Shown here one piece after another: positions 1 through 7,020 of a DNA stretch of 22,547 nt. The stretch's first letter is position 1; the number at the start of each line of letters is the position of its first letter. Both the position numbers and the translations under genes were made by a program. Source of the DNA: an uncultured Collinsella sp. (GTDB lineage: Bacteria; Actinomycetota; Coriobacteriia; Coriobacteriales; Coriobacteriaceae); NCBI GenBank assembly GCA_900547285.1, contig URGF01000017.1, positions 1 to 22,547 of the forward strand. Direction: 5' to 3'. The notes beneath the pieces are model-generated. The model was not told where the DNA came from and ran no database searches. It was given only the letters and a program-made list of their open reading frames with translations.

Positions 1-6
1 CAAGAC

Positions 7-32
7 GAAGGCCACATTAAGTGGCCTTCTTT
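7..32 (+). terminator. Rho-independent terminator of an upstream gene outside the window
   Basis: A perfect 9-bp stem (7-15 with 21-29) closes a 5-nt loop (ATTAA) and is followed by a short T run (TTCTTTG). It reads as a terminator on the + strand, so the gene it serves ends before the window begins. Confidence 0.75.
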
Positions 33-264
33 GCGTGCGGAACTCATATCGAGCAAAAGCCCAAGCGGCCCTCTCGGCTCAGCCAAGTTGACGTAGCTGA
101 GATGCAGTACGCGGTCTGCTCACTCCTCGAAGTTCTTAGCGGAAATAATTCGGGCTGCAGCTGCGATTTACTTGCGATGGCGGTTGAGCCGCAACTCAGT
201 TTTTATTAGACCACGAACCCTATACTCGATGTTCGCTTCGTTCATTGAGTTACCCTTTGCATGA
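33..264. other. Intergenic region before nrdG, with a possible promoter
   Basis: No convincing gene is seen between the terminator and the palindrome at 265. A 62-codon open frame (21-209, GTG start) crosses it, but its start lies inside the terminator hairpin and has no ribosome binding site. The hexamer TATACT at 221-226 is a good -10 candidate for nrdG, although no clear -35 lies at the right distance (the region around 198-205 is only T-rich). Confidence 0.3.
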
Positions 265-344
265 GGCCGGGACATATCGTCCCGCCCGCAGTTTCGCAGG
301 CCGAAGGCCGAGAATGTTTGAGGACGGGATGATATGTCCCGGCC
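265..344. repeat. Long imperfect palindrome in the nrdG leader
   Basis: Positions 265-284 pair with 325-344 over 20 bp with a single G-T wobble (279/330), enclosing a 40-nt loop that itself holds a small GGCC-GAA-GGCC hairpin. Each arm also contains its own near-dyad of the form GGGAC-N5-GTCCC, so the DNA can fold as one long cruciform or as two small hairpins. There is no T tract, so it does not look like a terminator. It lies 18 nt before the nrdG start codon. REP-like intergenic repeat or RNA leader structure are both possible. Confidence 0.75.
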
Positions 345-361
345 TCCCGGGAGAGTTACCT

Positions 362-943
362 ATGAACTACGCGAACATTAAGTATTTCGACATTGCTGAT
401 GGAGAAGGCGTCCGCACTTCTCTGTTTGTGAGCGGGTGCCGTCGTGGCTGCAAGAATTGCTTTAACTCCGTCGCGTGGGACTTTGCCGCGGGCGAGCCGT
501 TTGATCGTGCCGTCGAGGACAAGATTATCGAGAGCCTCGATCATCCCTTTATTGACGGCCTGACGATTCTGGGCGGCGAGCCTATGGAGCCCGAGAATCA
601 GGCGGGACTCGTTGATTTTGTCGAGCGTGTTCGCGCGGCCTATCCAGCGGGGTCGGGGAAGACTATTTGGTGCTTCACCGGCGATGTGCTCGAGGAGCTT
701 ATGCCGGGAGGCCGCCACCATACCGAGGTCACGGACCGTATCCTTGCCTGTCTCGACATGTTGGTGGATGGCCCGTTTGTTCAGGATCTGTATGATATCT
801 CATTGCGTTTTAGGGGCTCGAGTAACCAGCGCGTGATCGATATGAACGCTACGCGCGCCCGTGCTGAGCGTGAGGGCGTTGCGCTTTGTGATGCGGTTGA
901 ACTTTGGCGTGATGATCCGGTCTATTCGACCCATACTATGTAG
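362..943 (+). CDS. nrdG: Anaerobic ribonucleoside-triphosphate reductase activating protein (radical SAM)
   Basis: The 193-residue product is the activase that uses S-adenosylmethionine and a [4Fe-4S] cluster to install the glycyl radical on NrdD, the oxygen-sensitive ribonucleotide reductase. The cluster motif CxxxCxxC is seen at C26, C30 and C33, followed by the family's GGEPM motif near residue 89 and the conserved stretch FRGSSNQRVID near the end. Length is normal for NrdG. I chose the ATG at 362 because GGAGAG (350-355) sits 6 nt upstream and the protein then begins directly with the family N-terminus; the frame stays open upstream to 245, but that part is the palindrome and has no homology that I recognise. 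nrdD is not in the window; it may lie upstream of the terminator at 7-32. The gene implies anaerobic DNA-precursor synthesis. Confidence 0.93.
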   Translation: MNYANIKYFDIADGEGVRTSLFVSGCRRGCKNCFNSVAWDFAAGEPFDRAVEDKIIESLDHPFIDGLTILGGEPMEPENQAGLVDFVERVRAAYPAGSGKTIWCFTGDVLEELMPGGRHHTEVTDRILACLDMLVDGPFVQDLYDISLRFRGSSNQRVIDMNATRARAEREGVALCDAVELWRDDPVYSTHTM

Positions 944-1009
944 CTTGTGGTCGATGCCGAAGGGCGTGGTACCATAGCGCGAACGTGAAATCGGAAAAGT
1001 GAGGCCCAG

Positions 1010-1567
1010 ATGGTCGATCAGGAAAAAGTCGAGGCCGCCATTAAGCTGTTGCTTGAGGGCATAGGCGAGGATCCAGCTCGTGAGGGCCTGCTGGAGACCC
1101 CGGCGCGCGTTGCCCGTATGTATGGTGAGATTGCCGGCGGTATGGACCAGAGTGCCGAGGAACACCTGTCCAAAACCTTTGCCGTCGCTTCGAACGATTT
1201 GGTTATCGAGCGCGACATCACGTTCTACTCGCTGTGCGAACATCATCTGCTGCCGTTTTATGGCAAGGCCGCCATTGGTTATATCCCTAACGGTCGGGTG
1301 GCTGGGCTTTCCAAGCTCGCCCGCACGGTTGAGGTTTATGCCCGCCGTCTTCAGCTGCAGGAGCAACTGTGCGCACAGGTTGCCGATGCCCTCATGGATT
1401 ATCTCGCTCCCCAGGGAGCGATTGTGTTGATGGAGGCCGAGCATATGTGCATGACGATGCGTGGCGTGCAAAAGCCCGGCACCAAGACCGTGACGCTCGC
1501 TCGCCGCGGCGTCTTTGAGACCGATCCCGCGCTCGAGGAGCGTTTCTTTAGGATGTTGGGCCGCTAA
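1010..1567 (+). CDS. folE: GTP cyclohydrolase I
   Basis: This 185-residue enzyme converts GTP to 7,8-dihydroneopterin triphosphate, the first committed step of folate synthesis, in the cytoplasm. The zinc ligands of the family are visible as C76 and H79 in SLCEHHLLPF and C147 in EHMCMTMRGV; the substrate-binding region around GRVAGLSKLAR is intact. Length agrees with bacterial type IA enzymes. The ATG at 1010 is preceded by a GTGAGG-type binding site. The next gene starts 2 nt after the stop codon, so folE and the HD-domain gene are almost certainly co-transcribed and translationally coupled, with folB following after 43 nt. Confidence 0.96.
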   Translation: MVDQEKVEAAIKLLLEGIGEDPAREGLLETPARVARMYGEIAGGMDQSAEEHLSKTFAVASNDLVIERDITFYSLCEHHLLPFYGKAAIGYIPNGRVAGLSKLARTVEVYARRLQLQEQLCAQVADALMDYLAPQGAIVLMEAEHMCMTMRGVQKPGTKTVTLARRGVFETDPALEERFFRMLGR

Positions 1568-1569
1568 CC

Positions 1570-2151
1570 ATGAGAGTCGTCAACGACTTTACATCGAAGA
1601 CCGATGAGGGGACGTCGCGTCGCGGCTTTATGGCTTCGGGCCTGGCCCCCTTTGGTGCCATGCCTCGCATTGATTACATTTGTGCCAACGGGCTGTTCCG
1701 GCGGCACCTGGGCAACATTGCACAGTTGGAATCGGGGCGCATCTTCTGCCGCCACGGTATTGACCATCTGCTCGATGTCGCTCGCATTATGTGGATCAAG
1801 AATCTCGAGGAACAGCTCGAATTTGACCGCGAGGTCATCTACGCCACGGCACTTCTTCACGATATCGGCAAAGATGAACAGTATGAATCGGGTATATCCC
1901 ATGATGTTGCAAGCGAACGCGTCGCTGATGCGATTCTCGGCGGCATGCCCGATGACGTGGCGTTTGAGCCGGCCGATGCCGCAGCCATTAAGACGGCCAT
2001 TCTGGGCCATCGAAAGCTGCGCGTGAACAGCCAACCGCTTGAGCGTCTGCTCTATGCAGCCGACAAAGCGTCGCGCGCCTGCTTTGCATGCCCCGCGCGC
2101 AATGCTTGCAACTGGAGCGATGATAAAAAGAACCTGTCGATTCGCGTGTAG
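1570..2151 (+). CDS. HD-domain metal-dependent phosphohydrolase in the folate cluster
   Basis: The 193-residue protein carries an HD-superfamily signature: H62 (RHGIDH), the H97-D98 doublet in LLHDIGK, H111, H147 and D165 (AADKASR). Such proteins are metal-dependent phosphohydrolases. A C-terminal cluster C171-x2-C174-x5-C180 followed by NW and KKN is also present and could bind a metal or simply stabilise the fold. The gene lies between folE and folB, so a role in dephosphorylating a pterin intermediate is attractive: the step from dihydroneopterin triphosphate to dihydroneopterin has no other candidate here. Archaeal MptB, an HD-type enzyme, acts on a related pterin phosphate, which gives precedent; function here is inference. 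The start codon is close-coupled to folE; a start a few codons further in (M21 or M31) cannot be excluded. Confidence 0.85.
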   Translation: MRVVNDFTSKTDEGTSRRGFMASGLAPFGAMPRIDYICANGLFRRHLGNIAQLESGRIFCRHGIDHLLDVARIMWIKNLEEQLEFDREVIYATALLHDIGKDEQYESGISHDVASERVADAILGGMPDDVAFEPADAAAIKTAILGHRKLRVNSQPLERLLYAADKASRACFACPARNACNWSDDKKNLSIRV

Positions 2152-2194
2152 TTAGTTTGTGCGGTCGGGGTTCTAAACGAAGGAGACGATCGCG

Positions 2195-2680
2195 TTGAGT
2201 AACAAGAAACTGCCCGAGAATGCAACCAAGACTGAAGGTGCTGAGCTCGCCCGCCGTGGAAGGGGCGAATTATCCACCGCAACGGCGGTGCCTCACGTGA
2301 GCTATGACGATCTGCGCCATGCCGATCGTATTGTCATTGACGGCCTTGAGGTTTTTGCCAACCATGGCGTGTATCCCGAGGAGAACGCGCTGGGTCAGAA
2401 GTTCATCGTTTCTCTGGTGCTCTATGCCGACCTGCGCACGGCGGGGGAGCACGATAACCTGGACGCTTCGATTGACTACGGCTCGGTGTGCCACGATGTC
2501 GATGGCTATCTGCGCGAGCATACGTTTAAGCTCATCGAGGCGGCAGCCGAGGGGACAGCCCAGATGCTGCTGCGCCGTTATCCCTCGCTGCTTGGTGTGC
2601 GCATAAAGCTCGATAAGCCGTGGGCTCCTGTTGGCCTGCCCCTGGCAAGCTGCGGCGTCGAGATCGAGCGCGTGCGCTAG
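2195..2680 (+). CDS. folB: Dihydroneopterin aldolase
   Basis: The C-terminal 120 residues or so match dihydroneopterin aldolase, which cleaves 7,8-dihydroneopterin to 6-hydroxymethyl-7,8-dihydropterin and glycolaldehyde. Visible family features are DGLEVFANHGVYPEENALGQ with the conserved glutamate, the SIDYG stretch and the KPWAP motif with the catalytic lysine. The reading frame starts at TTG 2195, 9 nt after a good AAGGAG, giving 161 residues; this adds about 40 residues without recognisable similarity to the usual 120-residue enzyme. A later start is possible, but the TTG has the best ribosome binding site. folP and folK, often adjacent in such clusters, are absent; the next gene runs convergently and ends 6 nt away. 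Confidence 0.9.
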   Translation: MSNKKLPENATKTEGAELARRGRGELSTATAVPHVSYDDLRHADRIVIDGLEVFANHGVYPEENALGQKFIVSLVLYADLRTAGEHDNLDASIDYGSVCHDVDGYLREHTFKLIEAAAEGTAQMLLRRYPSLLGVRIKLDKPWAPVGLPLASCGVEIERVR

Positions 2681-2686
2681 TCGACG

Positions 2687-3463
2687 CTAGAGCTTGTTGA
2701 GGGGTGGCTGCTTGAGCCGCTGAGACAGTGCTCTATTGTTGGGACAGTACGTGTCGAGCAGGGCGTGAAAGCGCTGATTGTGGCTCGGCTCGAGCAGATG
2801 GACGAGCTCGTGGGCGACAACCATGTCGAGGCATTCGACAGGGTAGGCGGCGAGCTCGCGCGCGATGCGAATGGCGCCGGTTTTGGGTGTGCAGGAGCCC
2901 CAACGCGTTTTCATGCTGCGCACGGAGACGCGGGCCACGGTGACGCTCATTGCGATTTCGTACGCGTGCACGATGTCGCGTAGCGCTGCGGTGATCTCGG
3001 ACGCGTAGAGCTGGTCGATGTGGGCTTGGAGCTCGTCGGACGTTAGGCCGTCGAGGATTGCGTGCCGCTTGGCCTGCGGGCCTTTGTCCGATTCATCGGT
3101 ACCCATAAAACTTGCGAAGGTGGCCTGTTTGGGTCGCGGTGCGGGTGATGCAAAGTTGTGATCGAGTGCATCCTGTACCGTGATGGGCTTGCCCCAAAGT
3201 GCAATGATGGACGAGGGGCTGAGCGGCTCTCGTGCCGTCGCCTGACGTTGCTCGCGCTGGGCAAGTCGGCTGATAATCCAGGCGCTGTTGCGCTTCACAA
3301 ACGCTTCGATACGCTCGCGGCTGGCGCCGATCGGTGCGCTGGCGTGGACCTCGCCGCTCGATGTGACGCGTAGGTTGAAGTTCTTGACGCGCTTTTTGGT
3401 AACGACGACGGGGATGGTCGTCCCATCCGGTCGGGATGCGGAAATCGTAAACTGCTGCGTCAA
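2687..3463 (-). CDS. YgjP/DUF45-type zinc metallopeptidase
   Basis: The 258-residue product shows the zincin motif HELVH at 218-222 with E219 as presumed catalytic base and H228 (PSHNQRF) as likely third zinc ligand, preceded by the family stretch SVRSMKTRWGSC near 181-191. This places it in the YgjP-like, WLM-related metallopeptidase group (DUF45/M48-like). The N-terminal half holds the beta-rich region with the VTKKRVKNFNLRV stretch usual for these proteins. No signal peptide is seen, so it is cytoplasmic. The substrate is unknown. I chose TTG at 3463 because AAGGA lies just upstream and the protein then begins with the family N-terminus; the frame continues open upstream but overlaps the neighbouring dipeptidase gene. 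It may be transcribed with the dipeptidase, with a palindrome between them. Confidence 0.82.
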   Translation of the reverse strand: MTQQFTISASRPDGTTIPVVVTKKRVKNFNLRVTSSGEVHASAPIGASRERIEAFVKRNSAWIISRLAQREQRQATAREPLSPSSIIALWGKPITVQDALDHNFASPAPRPKQATFASFMGTDESDKGPQAKRHAILDGLTSDELQAHIDQLYASEITAALRDIVHAYEIAMSVTVARVSVRSMKTRWGSCTPKTGAIRIARELAAYPVECLDMVVAHELVHLLEPSHNQRFHALLDTYCPNNRALSQRLKQPPLNKL

Positions 3464-3485
3464 AAGCGGTCCTTCAGATCGGGGA

Positions 3486-3521
3486 CGGGCCGGCATGTCG
3501 ACCGTTCGGCATGCCGGCCCG
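3486..3521. repeat. Perfect 12-bp palindrome between dipeptidase and metallopeptidase genes
   Basis: CGGGCCGGCATG (3486-3497) is the exact reverse complement of CATGCCGGCCCG (3510-3521), separated by 12 nt. Neither side has a T tract, so it is not a classical terminator. It lies in the 74-nt gap between two genes on the - strand and could be a REP-like element, an mRNA-stabilising hairpin or a Rho-assisted stop. Confidence 0.75.
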
Positions 3522-3537
3522 CTCAAGGGATGTGAAA

Positions 3538-4551
3538 TTAATAACGCTCGAAGAAGGCAAGCGCGTTGTCGCTGCAGAGCTTTTGCATCACGGTCTTGCC
3601 AAAATGCTTGGAAAGCATGTTCTGGAACTCGGGCATCTTGCTGGCATCGGAGAGGAAAGCGGGCACCGTGGCGCCGTCCCAGTCGCCGCCGAGCGCGATG
3701 ACGTCCTCGCCGCCCAGGTCGAGCCAGTGCTCGATATGCGCCGCCAGCTGGTCGAAGGTGACGTCTGCGGCGGTCTTGTCGGTTGCATCGTTGGAAAGGA
3801 ACTCGCTGCAGTAGTTGAGGCCGACGATGCCACCCATGTCGCGAATGGTGCGGAACTGGTCGTCGGTAAGGTTGCGTTTGGCGCCGCAAACCGCACGGGA
3901 GTTGGAGTGGCTGGCGACGAAGGGACGCGTGGCGCGGGCGGCGACCTCGTCAAAGCACTCATCGTTGAGGTGGGAGACGTCGAGCGCCATGCCGGCGTGC
4001 TCCATCTGCGTAAGCGCCTCGATGCCGGCGGCGGTGAGGCCGGCGTGGGTGTCGTGGCCGCTCGCGAGCGGTCCCTGCGCGTTCCAGCTGAGTGACGACA
4101 TAAGCACGCCCAGGCTCTTGAGCACCTCGATCAGCGCGGGGTCCTCGGCAAAGAACGTGGCGTTTTCGATGGTGTGGATGCAAGCGACCTTGCCGTCCTT
4201 GAGCGCGGGGCGAATGTCTGCGGCGCTGCGCACGTTGACCATACGGTCGTGGTTGAGCATTGCCTGGCCGCTCATATGCGCCATGATCTGCGCCTGGAAG
4301 CGCGCGGCGTGGGCGGTGGGAATCTCGTCGGGGACAAACGTGGCGAAGCACTGTGCCCACGGCGTGTTGCCGATCTTTGCGAGCGAGATGGCACAGGCGT
4401 TACCCTCGATGAGGTCGAAATCTTGCGGATGCGTTTCGTCGCCGGGGAAATAACCGTCGGTGCCGGCGGTAAAGCGCAGGTCGAGATCGAGCGTGGCCCA
4501 GCCGATTCGGTCGGCAGTGTCGCAGTGTAGGTCAAATACGGGATATGCCAT
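3538..4551 (-). CDS. Membrane-type dipeptidase (peptidase family M19)
   Basis: The 337-residue protein belongs to the M19 renal-dipeptidase family of binuclear zinc amidohydrolases that cleave dipeptides, often with a D-residue at the C-terminal side. The metal ligands can be placed: H9 and D11 (FDLHCD), the bridging E129 (HTIENA), H194 (DVSHLND), H215 (ASHSNSR) and an aspartate at 290 (GGDWDG). Length is normal. No signal peptide is visible, so a cytoplasmic location is likely. ATG 4551 has GGAGG 5 nt upstream. The gene diverges from the FKBP gene at 4672; the 120 nt between them must hold both promoters. A role in using peptides or recycling cell-wall dipeptides is inferred only. Confidence 0.92.
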   Translation of the reverse strand: MAYPVFDLHCDTADRIGWATLDLDLRFTAGTDGYFPGDETHPQDFDLIEGNACAISLAKIGNTPWAQCFATFVPDEIPTAHAARFQAQIMAHMSGQAMLNHDRMVNVRSAADIRPALKDGKVACIHTIENATFFAEDPALIEVLKSLGVLMSSLSWNAQGPLASGHDTHAGLTAAGIEALTQMEHAGMALDVSHLNDECFDEVAARATRPFVASHSNSRAVCGAKRNLTDDQFRTIRDMGGIVGLNYCSEFLSNDATDKTAADVTFDQLAAHIEHWLDLGGEDVIALGGDWDGATVPAFLSDASKMPEFQNMLSKHFGKTVMQKLCSDNALAFFERY

Positions 4552-4671
4552 GGTTCCTCCGGTTGCAGCGTTTCTTTGCAAACTGTCATTGAATTGTATG
4601 ACTAGGGTATAGTTAGCGCCATATGTTCACGGCGGCCCGCGTTGTGCGCCGCCCTTATCACGGAGGTTACC

Positions 4672-5100
4672 ATGTCCAACCAGGGCAAGAAGGTCAAGAC
4701 CCATTATCGCGGCACGCTCGATGACGGCACGCAGTTCGATAGCTCCTACGATCGCGGCGAGCCGCTGGAGTTCACCTGCGGCGCCGGTCAGATGATCAAG
4801 GGCTTCGACGCCGCTGTTGTCGACATGCAGGTGGGCGAGAAGAAGACCGTGCACATTCCTGCTGCCGATGCCTACGGCGAGCACAATCCCGAGATGGTTA
4901 TTACCTTCCCGGCCGAACAGGTTCCCAACATCGAGCAGATCGAGAAGGGCATGAAGCTTTTCCTGTCCACGCCGAGCGGTATGCCCGTTCCCGCCGTGGT
5001 CATCGACGTAACGCCCGAGGCTGTGACGCTCGACGCCAACCACGAGCTGGCCGGCAAGGACCTCAACTTTGATATCGAGCTCGTTGAGGTCGAGGGTTAG
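4672..5100 (+). CDS. FKBP-type peptidyl-prolyl cis-trans isomerase, SlyD-like
   Basis: The 142-residue protein has the FKBP start VKTHYRGTLDDGTQFDSSY and the SlyD arrangement: a flap insertion (the chaperone IF domain, roughly residues 66-118, from AYGEHNPEMV onward) and a closing strand ANHELAGKDLNFDIEL. SlyD proteins accelerate prolyl isomerisation, hold unfolded clients and, in E. coli, supply nickel to hydrogenase assembly through a His/Cys-rich tail. That tail is missing here. The ATG at 4672 follows CGGAGG; a 6-bp GC hairpin (4631-4636 with 4648-4653) precedes it, and TATAGT at 4608-4613 is a -10 candidate. A UreE-like gene begins 3 nt after the stop codon, which suggests a joint job in metal delivery. 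Confidence 0.93.
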   Translation: MSNQGKKVKTHYRGTLDDGTQFDSSYDRGEPLEFTCGAGQMIKGFDAAVVDMQVGEKKTVHIPAADAYGEHNPEMVITFPAEQVPNIEQIEKGMKLFLSTPSGMPVPAVVIDVTPEAVTLDANHELAGKDLNFDIELVEVEG

Positions 5101-5103
5101 AGT

Positions 5104-5682
5104 ATGCCTGAACGCTTGGTTTCGACGACATGCTTGGGAAATCTCAACGATCCGTCCTATGAACTCCTGCTTCGCCGGAAGTTGGGCGGCGTCTTTGAAG
5201 TTGACGAGCTACTGTTCGATTGGGACCGGGCTGATGTATGCGCGTTTGCGGGCGTGACGGAGCTGGGGCGCACGATCGATGTTCGGCTGGATGCTGCCGA
5301 CGGCGGTCGTCTTGTCGACGGCGACGTGCTCGCCATCGACCGTTCGGGCATGGTGCCTGTGGCGGTTGTCGTGCGCCTGCGCAGCGCCGAGGTTTATTTG
5401 GTCGAAGTTGACCGCATGGATCCGATTGCGCTCGCGCATGCGTGCTGGGAGATCGGCAACATGCATGCGCCGCTCTTCCGGGGCGACTCGGACGAGCATA
5501 CCGTGCGCATGTATACGCCGGTGCAGCCGGTTTTGGGCCGTATGCTTCGCGGCGTCGAGGGAGCTCGAATCTCGATCGTTTCGCGCGAGCTCGATGCGGG
5601 CCGACGCTTTGCGTCGAGCGCGGCCGATGTTGTCGTGAGCATGGCTCCGGACTTTACCATCGTTAAAAAGACGCGCGACTAA
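5104..5682 (+). CDS. UreE-like nickel metallochaperone
   Basis: The 192-residue protein resembles urease accessory protein UreE in both parts. Residues about 30-105 match the N-terminal peptide-binding barrel (GRTIDVRLDAADGG then LVDGDVLA). Residues about 107-170 match the C-terminal ferredoxin-like metal domain: LAHACWEIGNMHAPLF contains the signature equivalent to GNRH of classical UreE, with H121 at the position of the conserved dimer-interface nickel ligand, followed by LGRMLRGVEGARISIV. H112 and H132 may add ligands. There is no His-rich tail. No urease structural or accessory genes are in the window, so its client is unknown. ATG follows the SlyD-like stop by 3 nt, so the two are probably translationally coupled. 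I judge the family call good and the exact client open. Confidence 0.8.
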   Translation: MPERLVSTTCLGNLNDPSYELLLRRKLGGVFEVDELLFDWDRADVCAFAGVTELGRTIDVRLDAADGGRLVDGDVLAIDRSGMVPVAVVVRLRSAEVYLVEVDRMDPIALAHACWEIGNMHAPLFRGDSDEHTVRMYTPVQPVLGRMLRGVEGARISIVSRELDAGRRFASSAADVVVSMAPDFTIVKKTRD

Positions 5683-5765
5683 GCGCGCGTATGCGCAAGA
5701 CGGGCTTTGAGGGGTGACCGATCAAGGTCCGTCTTGCTGTTGATAGGAGGCTTTGGGGGAAGCAT

Positions 5766-6563
5766 ATGGGTCTTGAGGGAATCAAGCTGATTGCATGCGA
5801 TTTGGACGGCACGTTGCTGCATCCGGGGGAGCGCGAGCCGCGTTCCGAGGCCTTTGAGCTTATCGATGAGCTGCATCGTCGCGGTATCGTGTTTATGCCG
5901 GCGAGCGGCCGTCAATATGCGAGCTTGCGCTACCTGTTTGCCCCGGTGGCCGATGAGCTCGCCTACGTATGCGAAAACGGAGCCCTGGTGATGAGCGAGG
6001 GGCGTGCCGTTGTCAAGCGTTCCATGGAGCGTTGCCTTGCTATGGATATCGCGAATGCCGTGGTTGCGTATCCCCATGCCGACGTGACCCTTTCGTGTGA
6101 GGGGCGCCTCTACACCATGAGCGGCAACGACGCGTTTGTTGAACACCTGCGTTATGAGGTCCACTGCGATGTGGCGGTGGTCGACCGTCCCGAGGACATC
6201 GACGAGGACGTCATTAAGATTGCCTTCCAGACGCCCGAGGCAGAGCAGCCGGCGGCGCTGGAGTATTTCGAGCGCCACTTTAGCGACTGTGTCGACGTGA
6301 TGACGTCGGGAACCGAGTGGACGGACTTTATCGGCTTTGATTCGGGTAAGGGTTCCGCGCTTGCCGATTACGGTCGTGCCCTGGGAATTTCGCCCGACGA
6401 GATGATGGCGTTTGGCGACAATGAGAACGATCGCGACATGCTCAACGTAGTGGGCCATCCCTATCTGATGGAGAACTGCAATCCCTCTATGCGTGGCATC
6501 AACGACCGCGTCCGTTACGTACGCACGGTCGAAGAGGAGCTGCGTCGCCTGCTCGCCGAGTAG
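5766..6563 (+). CDS. Cof-type HAD-superfamily phosphatase
   Basis: The 265-residue protein has the four HAD motifs: the nucleophile D12 and acid D14 in CDLDGTLL, S47 in PASGRQ, K195 in DSGKGSAL and the metal-binding D218/D222 in GDNENDRDML. The stretch between residues about 85 and 185 is the C2 cap typical of the Cof/YbiV/SupH subfamily, which acts on sugar phosphates, nucleotides, flavin or pyridoxal phosphate. The substrate cannot be predicted. The start ATG has GGGGGAA upstream. An 8-bp inverted repeat (5696-5703 with 5729-5736) lies in the 83-nt gap to the UreE-like gene, so a separate promoter or processing site is possible. Confidence 0.92.
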   Translation: MGLEGIKLIACDLDGTLLHPGEREPRSEAFELIDELHRRGIVFMPASGRQYASLRYLFAPVADELAYVCENGALVMSEGRAVVKRSMERCLAMDIANAVVAYPHADVTLSCEGRLYTMSGNDAFVEHLRYEVHCDVAVVDRPEDIDEDVIKIAFQTPEAEQPAALEYFERHFSDCVDVMTSGTEWTDFIGFDSGKGSALADYGRALGISPDEMMAFGDNENDRDMLNVVGHPYLMENCNPSMRGINDRVRYVRTVEEELRRLLAE

Positions 6564-6566
6564 ATA

Positions 6567-6637
6567 TTTGGGACATGCCTAGAAATGTACTGTTTGCTGT
6601 AGCGGATGGGCAAGTAGATTTGCAGGCATGTCCCAAA
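6567..6637. repeat. Long hairpin element (copy C) between convergent genes
   Basis: Positions 6567-6580 (TTTGGGACATGCCT) pair perfectly with 6624-6637. Inside, AAATGTACTG pairs with CAAGTAGATTT with one mismatch and one bulge, leaving a loop that begins TTTGCTGTAG. The element fills the gap between the HAD phosphatase stop and the perR stop. It has no T tract in either direction. The apical part resembles the loops of the two hairpins at 16499 and 17658 (shared CTGTTTGC, AG, GGGC and TAG), so I treat it as a probable member of the same family. Confidence 0.7.
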
Positions 6638-6639
6638 GG

Positions 6640-7020
6640 CTACTGGCAGTCGGGGCAGAGTCCCTCAAAGATGGTGTAGTGCGAGCTGACGCTCCATCCG
6701 ATTTGTTCGGATGCCCTGGCGTCGAGCTGGGCGTCGAAGGGGAGTGGCACGTCGATGACGCGGCTGCACGAGGTGCAGATGATATGTGCGTGCGGCTCGA
6801 TGGTGCGATCGAAGCGGCTGCCGCCCGGCGTCTTAATAGAGAGAATCTCCCCTGCGTCGGCTAAGAGATTGAGGTTGCGGTAGACCGTGCCGCGGCTGAT
6901 CTTGTCATCCTGTTCGCGTACGGCGTTGTAGATTTCGTCGGCGGTGGGATGGTTATAGCTTTGGCGCACAGCGTCAAGAACCAGCTTTCGCTGCCTGGTA
7001 TTCCTTCTTTGCACCGCCAT
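6640..7020 (-). CDS. perR: PerR-type peroxide-sensing regulator (Fur family)
   Basis: The 126-residue protein has the Fur-family winged helix (residues about 1-65, with RGTVYRNLNLL) and the dimer/metal domain. Structural zinc ligands are C82/C85 (CTSC) and C122/C125 (CPDC). The regulatory site of B. subtilis PerR (H37, D85, H91, H93, D104) maps to H24, D71, H77, H79 and D90. The aspartate at 71, where Fur has glutamate, is the residue that goes with peroxide sensitivity, so PerR fits better than Fur. In an anaerobe it would control peroxide defence and iron storage. A weak PerR-box-like sequence (7074-7088, about 9 of 14 matches to the Bacillus consensus by eye) lies upstream, which may mean autoregulation. 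Confidence 0.88.
   Translation of the reverse strand: MAVQRRNTRQRKLVLDAVRQSYNHPTADEIYNAVREQDDKISRGTVYRNLNLLADAGEILSIKTPGGSRFDRTIEPHAHIICTSCSRVIDVPLPFDAQLDARASEQIGWSVSSHYTIFEGLCPDCQ

Noticed and set aside
21..209. 62-codon open frame near the window start
   Set aside because: Its GTG start lies within a terminator stem and has no ribosome binding site; the product shows no recognisable family. It could at most be a remnant.
245..361. N-terminal extension of NrdG from the TTG at 245
   Set aside because: The extra codons translate the palindrome and give no family similarity; the ATG at 362 has a proper binding site and the normal NrdG beginning.
2687..3889. 400-codon version of the metallopeptidase
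   Set aside because: The first 142 codons overlap the dipeptidase gene in another frame and are Arg-rich shadow sequence; the TTG at 3463 with AAGGA fits the family.
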